Part shown: positions 43,168-53,071 of the stretch, in pieces
Position numbering within the stretch: the first letter of the stretch is position 1
How the letters are laid out: each line of letters begins with the position of its first letter
Assembly: GCA_963565915.1 (NCBI GenBank)
Contig: OY751496.1
Coordinates: 3,574,654-3,638,653, forward strand
Reading direction: 5' to 3'
DNA: 64,000 nt
Source of the DNA: Entoloma clypeatum
Taxonomy: Eukaryota > Basidiomycota > Agaricomycetes > Agaricales > Entolomataceae
Program-made: the position numbers and the translations under genes
Notes under the pieces: generated by a model
The model's database searches: none
Told to the model about the DNA's origin: nothing
What the model saw: the letters and a program-made list of their open reading frames with translations, nothing else

Positions 43168-44341
43168 TTATAATTCCACGCCGATCTCTTGGACGTATTT
43201 CTTGATGTTTTCTTCAGCCGTCCCATCCCAGCTTGTGCCCTCCACTTCGCAGGCCTTCCACGACGGCATGGAGCGTGTAAACGCAAGAATTTCAGCGATG
43301 GTTTCGTCATTCAAAGGTTGCAGCGTGTTCCTCTGACCTGATTCCTTGTCGTTGGTCGTGCCCCCGGACTGCTGCCTCATATCTCGCTGCGTCACTGTGC
43401 CAGTACGTGGCAGTGTCCCACCCTGGCGCCGCTCGTGGATGAGAGAATCGGTTTTCTGATCGATAACGCCGTCCGCTAAAATCCAGTCTTGCCAAGGGAC
43501 ATCATCCTGAAGATCTATTTCGACCGGTTGGAACGGATGAAATCCGCGGACACGGCACTCGTGAATGATAAATGACGAAGGAAAAACGGCATAGTGATGA
43601 TGAGCGTCAAGAGCGATGGCTTTTCCGTGCAGATGAGCGTCGTCCAATCCCCCATAGTTGATGAAAACAAATTTCTGGGCCTGTATTGCATGAGGACTGG
43701 ACCGCTGTTGCGACAATATAGAAGAACCATACTTACTGAGGGAATAAAGCGTATGAAATAATTGTATTGTTCAAAAGCTTGATGATGATTTGCACATAAC
43801 AAAAACCCATCGCGTGGTTCATGTTCGGGTGAATCTTTCGCACAATCTGGGATCCAACCACGTGACTTGAGCTTGTTCCACTGCATGCAAAAGACAGTGA
43901 AGGACTGTAGTATTGTCACAGCTTACAGCTTACGATCCGCTTGTCGGCCTTTGGAATGATGTGACAATGATCGAGGGTGCTGTATCTTCCGCAAATGACG
44001 CACCGCGCCTTCCCAAGAAAACTGTCGCGATTGTTGACGCCAGTGTTAAATGCGGTTGTAGATGAGGTATCGGAAATATTGGTCTCTTTCCAGCCGTACC
44101 CATCTGGAGGATTGGGGGACGAGAGAGGAAGATTGAATAGCTCGAGTGGCGGCATGGTGGGCGCTGCGTTGGGTGTTGAGTGCTGCGCAACACAATATGG
44201 ATTCCCACGCACGGTCCAGGTCGGCGACAACGATGCCGTCGGACTGGTACTATCAGTGACCAGGTATTTGAAACATGAACAGTATTTGAAAATCTCAACT
44301 ACCTCCTTCCACATTCCACTTCTACCTCCAGGGTTTGGCAC
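43168..44341 (-). CDS. HNH nuclease-domain protein
   Basis: Three exons: 44341-43934, 43880-43737 and 43680-43168, with GT..AG introns of 53 and 56 bp; about 355 codons if read from 44341. Motifs: SPTWTVRGNPYC near the start, GYGWKETNISDTSSTTAF, then CVICGRYSTLDHCHIIPKAD (zinc-binding Cys and first His), GWIPDCAKD, GFLLCANHHQAFEQYNYFIR (Asn and second His of the H-N-H site) and KFVFINY. This matches a large family of fungal HNH proteins, probably metal-dependent DNA nucleases of unknown role. The true start is unclear: an inverted repeat (44256-44283) cuts the region just upstream of the conserved block, so the original first codons may be lost. No internal stop was found after splicing. Confidence 0.78.
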
Positions 44342-44923
44342 ACATCATCCTTTATATCATAATACTGGATCCCCAAGCTTTTGAGCAGGGAAATTGAAGA
44401 GAGCCTGCTTGAGAGGCAATTTGGTGATTTTTCGCGAGGAAAACTGGTGTAAATATGGCAGTGATGGCCAGATCTATCCAGATCCTCTGGACCACTTAAT
44501 GTTCGGTTCACGGAGCCTCTTTGGCAATATGAGGGGACCTCATATCCCGGAGCTCAGGTCTCAGGATGCGTTTGTTAAAGCAGGGGACACCGAACTATGA
44601 AAAAAGAGCTCCTAGAGTGACACTTCCAAGCGGCGTTTGAATCACATAAGGGGGTGCTAAATTATCAATGTGGATGCGTCAAATGCTTGCGGAGACTGAA
44701 ATATGACCGTGACGATACCGTGACGATTGTTTCGAATTTTCGACTCCCCCTCACCGGAAAGCCTCTGACGACACGAGCACAGTATTCCTTCCCAAAGTAA
44801 GGTTACAGGATTATAGAAGAGACAGATTACAAGCGATCCCGAACAATCCCGGAGGAAATTGGTAAGGTTCTCGTGGAGAAATATGTTTGTCACTGAAAAT
44901 GTTTCAAATACCTGGTCATCGAT
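44256..44923. repeat. Inverted repeat around the HNH gene 5' region
   Basis: TGACCAGGTATTTGAAACAT at about 44262-44281 recurs inverted at about 44897-44917 (ATGTTTCAAATACCTGGTCA), with about 615 bp between. It may mark another MITE or a foldback element inserted at the start of the HNH gene. The interior has short frames but no recognised gene. Confidence 0.5.
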
Positions 44924-44925
44924 AG

Positions 44926-45343
44926 CACTCCTGACACTGGTAAGTTTTTCTGGAGGAAAAATCTATTGAGAAAGAGGAATCCTCTTTTCTTTGGGTGTAT
45001 CTTTGAGAAAGATACAAAGTATTTCATATAGAAAATTTTAGGAAACATATAATGTGTTTCCAAAGTATTTCTTCTGGTAAAACTTTTCATTTTTCCAAGA
45101 GTATTTCTCAAAGATAAACTTATTCCATTGTTCAAACAATGGATCTGGTTTTTCCTCAAAAGAAAAACTGTAGGATAAACAAAAAGTTTTTTGGCCAAAA
45201 ATATTTGGAAAAAACATTACATGTTTCTTGAAAATTTCCATATAAAATACTTTGTATCTTTCTTAAAGATATACCCAAAGACAAGAGGATTCCTCTTTCA
45301 TAATGAATTTTTCCTCCAGAAATTTTTTTCAGTGTCAGGAGTG
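44926..45343. mobile_element. Foldback MITE with long inverted repeats and TAG duplication
   Basis: A 418 bp element whose halves are inverted copies over at least about 130 bp each. It begins CACTCCTGACACTG, ends with the exact inverse, and is flanked by TAG on both sides (44923-44925 and 45344-45346). CACT-type ends with a 3 bp duplication suggest the CACTA (CMC) superfamily, although a Tc1-like origin with TA cannot be excluded. It is AT-rich and non-coding. Confidence 0.8.
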
Positions 45344-45813
45344 TAGTACCATCGTTATATACTGTACTATTACAGTAATTGACTGGTCACATGGACACGA
45401 CTGGTCACTTGGACACTCGACAATTTCTCCCTTCCTGTTGCATTTCAGTATGAAACACATAGCATAGTCCATGAACATATTCTCTAGCATGTAGGAAATG
45501 TTTCAAAATAGGAGAAACCTAATGTTTTGCACCTGTAAATCTCAAAACATATCTTCTCACACTGGTCTCCAAAATCATATCTGGCTCATAACATTTCGCT
45601 CTCACTGAATTTCATGCTCTTTCATGCCAATTCATGTTTCTAGACCATTTATGAATCATCAGAGCCATTGTGATTGATATTTACATAGAAGAGGTTGGAG
45701 AAAATGTGTTATTACGTTGTGGTGCAACATGTCCTTGGACCATGAAATTCATTGTTCAAAATTATCCCCTCTGCATCACATACCACTATGCTGACCTATT
45801 CCTAAGCTCATAC

Positions 45814-47781
45814 AATGGCTCGGAAAGCTCTTTCTCAGACCAAGAAAGCCCAGATCAGCCGAGAGGAACGGGACAAAGTCATGAAGCTGGCTGTTGTTTG
45901 GTATCAACAGGAGCTCACAAAGCCTGATGGCGAGAGACGAGATGGCCTCCGTATGATTTGTCGACTGGTGTCAGATGAGTACTACTTTAAAACAAAGCAC
46001 AGAGTTGTACTGTGCCACAATACCTTGCATAATCTTATCAACGGTGGTCGCACGTGAGCTCAGACGAATTTTGAGGACAAAAGTTGGATCACATATGATG
46101 AAACTGAGGAGGTCATCCGTTTTGCCATTGAAACAGCTAATTGGGGCCATCCACTGAGCCAACGATGAATGACGGAACATATCAATCACATACTTCGAGC
46201 ACAACTGGGATCCAAGTTTCCGGAGGATGGTGTGGGACAGAATTGGACACGGTGTTTCATTGAGAAGCACTCTGAACGTCTACACATTTATACAGCTAAA
46301 TCTCTCGACACAGCACGTGGGCAAGCTGTCAATGAAACAGCTAACAAGCTGCACTTTGATTTGGTTGAGGAGGTCCAGTTACGTGGCGATAATGGAAAGC
46401 CCATTGCACCGGAATGCACGTATGCAATGGATGAAATAGGATTTCAGCCAAACGGGAACGAGGGCTTCGAGAAGGTGATTGGCACAACTGGCAAGATCAA
46501 CAACAGAAGGGAACACGTGAAAATACAACTGTGCTGGTGACAGTGGGTGGCCATGGAAAACCATTGAACCCAGCTGTAATTTTCAAGGGAAAGGCCTATT
46601 GAGTTCGTTGGCTTCAGGATAATCCTGTAAATGCCTCGTAAGTCAACTCAACATCCATAGAGAAATATACTGACTAAGGTTTCAGGCTGGGGTACTCAAA
46701 GAAGGGATGGACAAACCGAACAATCTGTGTCAAGTACGCCAAGGACTTTGATGCTCAAACCAAAAAGATTGCACGTGGGCGAACCCGAGTCTTATGGCTG
46801 GACTCACATGACTCCCACATTACCTATGAATTCCTTCAGTATTGCATCGCACAGACCATCAAAGTTGCTGCTTACCCGAAGCATGCTACACACATCTATC
46901 AATGTCTTGATGTTGTTCTTTTTGCTCCCCTGAAACTTGAATTTGGCCATCTCCGGGACGAGAATCTTCACACAACTGGGGAGGCAATCACGAAGGAGAA
47001 TTTTTTGAAGATCTATGGTCAAGCTCACCTGAATACTCTGACTCCGAACCTAATCAAGACAGGATTTCGCAAAACTGGCATCATTCCCGTCGATCAAAAC
47101 ATTGTCACACCAGAGATGATGGCTCCCAGTAAAGACACCTCTTATAAGGTTTTTACTCCCATAATTCCTTCGACACCAATTCATATCGTATCCGACCTCC
47201 TTATGGATGTTATTCAGCCTCACAATGACTTAGAAATGCCACAAAATCTACCATCGTTTCTAGTTTGTGTTGCAGTCCCACAGCTCACTAGCACTAGCCT
47301 TGGATATTTCGTCTCAAAATCTCCCATTAAAGCCTCAACCCCACCACCAGACATGCCGAACATCAACATTTCGCCAGTTAAGCATAGGGGAGCAGTGAAA
47401 CGGATGACCGAGCACAAACCACAAACCTTGCAAGAACTTGAGCTTGAGCAAGAGCTGGAGATAGCCCGGGCCAAGGTAATGGAGGTGAAGGGAGTGGCCA
47501 TGCAGTTGCAGGCACAGGTGTGCATCCAACAGATCTATTGCACTCGTGTTCATGGTCAACCGGGGGCAAAGGAAAAGAAACGGGATAAGAAAGACGATGG
47601 AGGACAGTTGGATGAGAAACTAGCACCCCTCCTCATGCATGAGGACTTTGTTCAGCAGGTCAAGAAAAAGAAAGAGGCCACGGCAGCGGCAAAGAAGAAG
47701 AAGCAGGGTATGAAGGACCAGCGCAAAACATATGATAAGGAGATGGACGATTGGAGAGCTGCAGAAGCAGCACGAAAGGTC
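45814..47781 (+). pseudogene. pogo-like transposase, main part (broken)
   Basis: Start ATG 45814 (MARKALSQTKKAQISREERD), a Psq-type helix-turn-helix for DNA binding, then HINHILRAQLGSKFPEDGVG (CENP-B-like second helix-turn-helix), the DDE core with PECTYAMDEIGFQPNG (first Asp), VLWLDSHDSHITYEFLQYCI (second Asp) and HIYQCLDVVLFAPLKLEFGH (third Asp), and a Lys/Glu-rich tail with coiled-coil character (ELELEQELEIARAKVMEVKG). Stops interrupt it: TGA after GGRT (about 46057) and after SQR (about 46166), both where CGA (Arg) is likely, and a frame slip near 46535; an intron is likely near 46630-46685. The LINE interrupts the gene after codon GTC (47779-47781). Inactive. Confidence 0.88.
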
Positions 47782-47870
47782 TTTTTTTTTTTTTTGGTCA
47801 TCAATTTATATAGCGGTATACTAGGGGTACAGTCCGCTTGACATAGAGTAAACTACATCGATGCGAGGAT

Positions 47871-50800
47871 CTATGTACGCAAGAAGAACAAGCAGCGCAA
47901 AGCTCCGTCAAGCTGATAAGTCCTCGCGCCAGGACAGGGGAGTCTGTTATAAACAAACGTGTTAGTATGCGCACCCAAAAATTCGGCCGCGCGATACAAG
48001 AGCACTCCAACCTTGTGGGGTTGGCCGTTAGCGGTGCTGGGGGGTGTCTGCGCCCTACCCCCCAAAGAAGCGCCTGTGCGGTTCTTATCCTTCGATTGTG
48101 TTTGCTTGCCAGAGGGGGCTGCACCCCTTTGTACCCAGCGCGCTACCACACGACTACCGCCAACGGTTGTGTTGGGCGTTGGACGATCCCTAAAGGCAAA
48201 GGCCCCTGGGTTATCCATAATGAATTTCCCGAAGTTGTCCCACGTGGGAGTGTTCCTCGAGAAGGTGGGCATGTCTGGGGGCCTGGTGGGGTGGTGCAGA
48301 CATTTGTAGAGTACGTGGGCGAAGCCCCCGACGGATCCTGAACCACAGTCGCATTGTTCAACCTTGTCGCCAATATTGAACCTATGTCTATAGTGGCCAA
48401 TTGGGGCATGAGGCCGCGAACCATTTGAGCCGTGAGGGATTGGGAGTGACCCACATCCTTAAGCCATGTGCCGCCCTTGAGGTGGGACGGTTTCATTCTT
48501 TTGGCCTGAGCGTGGTCTTGGCATCTGACGCACGTCCTCAGGAATTGGTAGTGATGGCCAACATACTTGGGGGACTGATACAAGTTGTTCCAGTCACCTA
48601 GCATGTCATCTGTGAATTGTTTTGTATTGAAATCGAGGGATCTGGAGGCCAACTCGCCACACTCGATGTGTATTGAGGAGGCGAGGTCGTGCACTGCACG
48701 ATGGGGTTCGAAGCCATGGTCCGAGCAATCGGGGACATGGTGAAAGAAGACCTTGGATTTCAGACCTGGTTCCTCAAACCAAGGAACCAGGTTGCTGATG
48801 ATAGCAAGTGCAGTTGCCTGCGAAGAGTGGAGGTCCGGGTCTGTGGCACGCCGAATGGCGTTAACAGAGTCGGTGAAGATGTGGATTTCTTCCAGTTGGG
48901 AGAGGCCCCCTAGCAGAGTGACCAGGTTGGAGAACCCATGTCCTATTGCTAAGGTTTCAGTGTCGTCAGAGACTGCGAGGCCACCAGCAGCCCAGTCTTT
49001 GTTGATGGAGTATCCCATGTGCCAGGTTTCCCAAGCTGCAACAGCTTGATGGCCCGACACAAGGGAGGGAACAGCCGCGTCGGTAACAATGACAGTGGAT
49101 TTGTTAGAGCAGATGTTGGCATCAAACACCTTGTTAAGGGTGGCAAGGCGTAACTTCCTGGCTTCGGCATGCTCCTTAGCAGTTTTGCCATGGATAAGAG
49201 TGATGTCATGGATGATGCGATCAGGGAATCGGTTGAGGACGCGTTTTCCTGGCTCGTTGTAATTATTAAAGGGTGATAGGGGGACAGTCACATTTGCATG
49301 GTATGCCCAGATATCGACGAGAGGGGATTTAAGATTGTACATAAATTCCGGGGAGTACCATGGTCGTTTTGAGGGATCTTCCTCATCGCAGACCATGATG
49401 GTCATGTGCCATGGTGCAAGGGAGTGCATACGGACGCGGTTTCTGCAGGAGAGCTTCTTTAGGTGCAGATGCACCGGAGGCAAGCCGGCAAGAGATTCGA
49501 CTGCCCCTGTGGGGGTGGTACAGAAGGCTCCCAGGATCCACAGGGCTGCGCGCCTCTGCACTCTGGAGATAGACTTGATGACCCCCTTATTACGGGCGCC
49601 ATCGAAGTTCCATAGATTGGCCCCATATAGAGCAATCGGTAGAATACACAATCGGTATAGGGTGCATTTGTGTTTGGGTGTAAGTCCTCGGACTGAGTTT
49701 CCCAGTGATAATAAGGCTCCCGTTGCGGAGAATGCCTTAGTGGCATACCATTTTGCATGCTCGGTGAAGAGCAGCTTACGGTCGAAGAAGAATCCCAGGT
49801 ACCTCCAGAAGGTCTTGGGGACAAGGGGGGAGTCGCCTGTGAAGGGCGCATATCCTAGGTCAACCGGGGGGTTATCGTCACCATTCTTCCTGGAGAAATG
49901 GAACACCTCCAATTTAGAGTGTTCGAGGACAAGCCCTAGGGCTGTAGTCAACTCAAACAGACATTTGTATGCCTTTTTTAGTTTGGCAAGGTTGTCTTTC
50001 CACATTTCAGACTGGACTATAATGGTCCCATCATCTACGTAGGAAATGAGGGTAGCCTGCGATTGTTCTGTGTGAAACGCATACATCAGCGGGGCGAGAT
50101 ATATGGATGATAGCACGGGGGAGAGGGCAGAGCCCTGACCTACGCCAATGTCCACAGAGAAGAAGTCCAAGAGGTCGTCCTCCCAGGCGTATTGAGTCTG
50201 TCTCCCTATTAGGTAGTTGGAGAAGAAGTCCACGACAGTGTTGGGGAACCCCATCCTATCTAATATGAGCATGATAACCGAGTGGTTTAGGGAGGGAAAG
50301 TATTGTGCCAAGTCAATGACAACAACACTGGTCTTGAGTTTCCTTGACCACCCTGCACAAATGAGGTGGGTGAGGAATTGTCCGGCATCTTCAGTGGAGT
50401 TCTGGCGAACCCCTCCGAATTGTCCTGGGTGTAGCAGACTGTAGCGGGCGAGTTCCCATTGCATTTTGTTAGCGATAGCTTTCTCAAATAGTTTGCCCAG
50501 GGTGTTTAAAAGCACGATGGGGCGAAACACTTTGGGAACGTCATACACCGGCTTATTCGGTTTAGGAATAATGACGGTCATTGAGATTTTGAATATGTCG
50601 GGCCAGAACCCTGCCGAGAGGCAAGCGTTCAGAATCCAGACGAACAGCTTCAAGATATGCTCATGTGCGATCAGGCACTTGAGGTGGGACCATGTAAGAT
50701 GATCTGGGCCAGGGGAAGACCAGCTGGAACAGCCGGCCAGGGCCTGGAGGACCTCTTGCGATGAGAATGGACCCCAAGCCCTTTTGGGTTGAGGTTCAAG

Positions 50801-52080
50801 AGCATTGCGCAATCTGTCAGGGTCGACAGGGCGCGCTGAAAAGATTTATGAAACGCCTCACAAGTCTCGGAAGTCGTGGAGCAGGTCTTGCCTTCGAAAG
50901 TAATAGCCTCAGGAGAGGCATTCTTACGTGGGCCGACCCAGGAGGTAAGGTCCCAGGGACGCTTATTTTTGTTGGATACTTCGTCAATTTTCTTGTCAAA
51001 GAAGTTCCGTTTGGCGGTGCGAATGATTTTGTGCATGTCGCCCCAGTCTTGGTCTGTCTTATCCGAGTTGGAGTAGGTGCGCCACCCGGCCTTGCAGTCC
51101 TTATCCCACCAGCCCTTTGACCGGAACGAGTCCCGGGGAGAGCAAGAGAATTCGGTCCACTCGGCCAGGATGAGCTCCTGAACCTTCTGGGTAATACTAG
51201 TAATGTCCTCCCTGGAGGCCGTGGCCAGGATAGGGATGGAGGATATGGATTCCGTAAGTGCAGACAGGAAATGAGTTTCCTCTTCCGAGTCTGAGACTAT
51301 ACGGTAGTGTTCCTTCGTGTTAATGAGGGGGGATCTGAGGAGGGTGATGATCGAGCGGTGGTCCGACTCGTCTGGGCTCCCAAGCTTAATGATTGAGTCT
51401 TTGTCCGTGTTAGGGAGGAAGACCAGATCGATGATGGACGGGGCATTGTTATTCTTAGGGAAGTGGGTGAACCCAGTCCTATGATGAACAAGACCATGCG
51501 AGAATGCGAAGTCTGAGAGGAGAGACACATTATGGTTGTGGCGCACCACTTCGGGGTCCCATAACGGTGAGGGGCAATTAAAATCGCCACCTATGTGCCA
51601 TATAGGAGGAAGGGATGTTCCAAGAGTGGCAAGGACATGTATGGCTGTGCCCTGCGTGTCCGAGTAGGCATTAATCAAGTTAATCTGACCCTCGGGGACA
51701 GACATTGAAAGGAGGTTGACATCCCAGTGGCGGATAATGTCTGAGCGAAGTTTAGGTTTCATGGCGGAGCGCCGCCTGTGGACGTAAACAATGGCGCGGG
51801 GTCGCAGATCCTCATCCAGATTAGATGGGTCGAGGACAGGCTCCGAATGGTGGAGGCACATCCAGTCAGGGTGGTTCGGCAGACCCACAAGGGGCTCGCC
51901 GTCTTTACTCATCATGGAGGCGACATGTCTTATGGTAGCCCATGGGGGCTCTTGCACGAAGATGATGTTGAGGTTATCTTTTTGTTGCTCTAACATTGTA
52001 GACAGGAGAACGCTCTTTTGGTAGATGTTCTGGGAACGAATATGCAAACCCTCATATTTATTCATAGTTGTACCTAACAT
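47871..52080 (-). pseudogene. LINE ORF2: endonuclease, reverse transcriptase, RNase H
   Basis: Starts at ATG 52080 (MLGTTMNKYEGLHIRSQN). Apurinic-type endonuclease: IIFVQEPPW (metal-binding Glu), HIGGDFNCP, PDESDHRSI. A one-base frameshift near 50820 leads into the reverse transcriptase: WSSPGPDHLTWSHLK, VIIPKPNKPVYDVPKVFRPI, VVVIDLAQYFPSLNH, GVGQGSALSPVLSSIYLAPL, catalytic ISYVDDGTI. Then thumb and RNase H-like region (STVIVTDAAVPSL, IHIFTDSVNAI). A second frameshift near 48385 precedes a C-terminal zinc motif in another frame (CDCGSGSVGGFAHVLYKC). The order endonuclease-RT-RNase H fits Tad1-like fungal LINEs. The enzyme nicks target DNA and copies its own RNA there. The frameshifts make this copy inactive as read. 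Confidence 0.92.
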
Positions 52081-52158
52081 ACAGCTACATCTGATTGAAT
52101 GCGGTGATTGTCTCGGTCAGCTGGACGAGGACTGGAATTAGATTCAAAGAAGTGGGTG
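52074..52158 (-). CDS. LINE ORF1, last codons (left of gypsy-2)
   Basis: The end of ORF1, cut off by gypsy-2. Rejoining across the AAATC duplication gives SADF-THFFESNSSP and a stop TAG at 52074-52076. The stop overlaps the ORF2 start as ATGTTAG (52080-52074), so ORF2 probably depends on termination-reinitiation or a shift. Confidence 0.8.
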
Positions 52159-52163
52159 AAATC

Positions 52164-52552
52164 TGTTATGCTTAACAAACCGTTCCAAGGTTCGGGCAGA
52201 GTATGCAGGAAAGTGGAAAGGCGAAGAGCAAAGTGATTGCTAAATCTAAGGAATGTAGCTATGGTACATGGGGTTTATATAGTACTGGCTACGAGCGGTA
52301 GCGAGTGAGTCAGTAGCTGCGGAAGGCAGTGCGGATGAGTCAGTAACTGCGGAAAGGCAGTGTGAAGTGAGTCAGATGACTGCGGACTGAGTAATCCCTA
52401 CTGCGGAGTGCGAGTCAGCACGGGAGCGAAGTATACTAAAGGAGAATGGTAGAGTAAAGGTAAATGAATAAGCGGTCCGATGAGTCAAAGAAATAACGAA
52501 GGTACAATGCAAGGGAAAAGTGCGTAACATACAAACCGGTAAGTCCATAACA
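52164..52552 (-). repeat. gypsy-2 3' LTR (389 bp)
   Basis: Intact LTR with TATATAAA (52281-52274, minus strand) and, about 34 bp downstream, AGATTTAGCAA (52247-52237), the predicted start of the transcript. GCGGA/AGTCAGT repeats lie near 52300-52420. It differs from the other LTR by a few point changes. Confidence 0.94.
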
Positions 52553-52586
52553 TGTTCCCCTCCTCAAGCTCTGTGTCCTCACAGAG

Positions 52587-52949
52587 TCATTGTCCCCATC
52601 CTCCGGCATCATCGTTGTTTGTCCAGGAGCCATTCTCCTTGAGGCTCCAATCGTCTATTAGCTCTTCGTTGATGGCGACGGCGAGCTCGAGACTCCGGAC
52701 GGCTAGTCGGATACGCCGGTTTTCAATGACCAGCGTATGGGTGTAGTTCCCGAGGATTTGTTTTTCTTCGGGGGTTGGTGCGACGGGGAGGTTGGATAAA
52801 GAATGGAGGCGGATGTGCATCTGTCGATGCAGGATGTCGGCGAGCGAGGCTTCTAGCGCATGGATCTGGTCTCTCATGGAGAGGGCTTCACCCATGAGGG
52901 CAGTGATGGCGGGGTTGGTTTCAGTGGATGTGGTGGTGGCGGTGGACAT
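52587..52949 (-). CDS. gypsy-2 extra ORF after pol
   Basis: A 120-residue ORF starting at ATG 52949, 123 bp after the pol stop (53072) and before the 3' LTR. It has no frameshift. The sequence is predicted largely helical (ALMGEALSMRDQIHALEASL, then a Leu/Arg-rich stretch) and ends in a Trp/Gly-rich tail. No homologue is recognised and there is no signal peptide or membrane span, so it is not envelope-like. It may be an accessory protein of the element or a remnant of a larger ORF. Confidence 0.6.
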   Translation of the reverse strand: MSTATTTSTETNPAITALMGEALSMRDQIHALEASLADILHRQMHIRLHSLSNLPVAPTPEEKQILGNYTHTLVIENRRIRLAVRSLELAVAINEELIDDWSLKENGSWTNNDDAGGWGQ

Positions 52950-53071
52950 GGTGCGGAGGATGTTGGAGAGATAGAGGAAGAATGGAGTAGCTATATTGAA
53001 GACGGAGCGGAGAACTCGGTGGGTTTTTGACTGATGAGGTCGATGCTGTTGCTGATTTCAACGGGTGTCTT

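Noticed and set aside
52587..52949. Envelope protein for gypsy-2
   Set aside because: No signal peptide, membrane span or cysteine pattern; only 120 helical residues.
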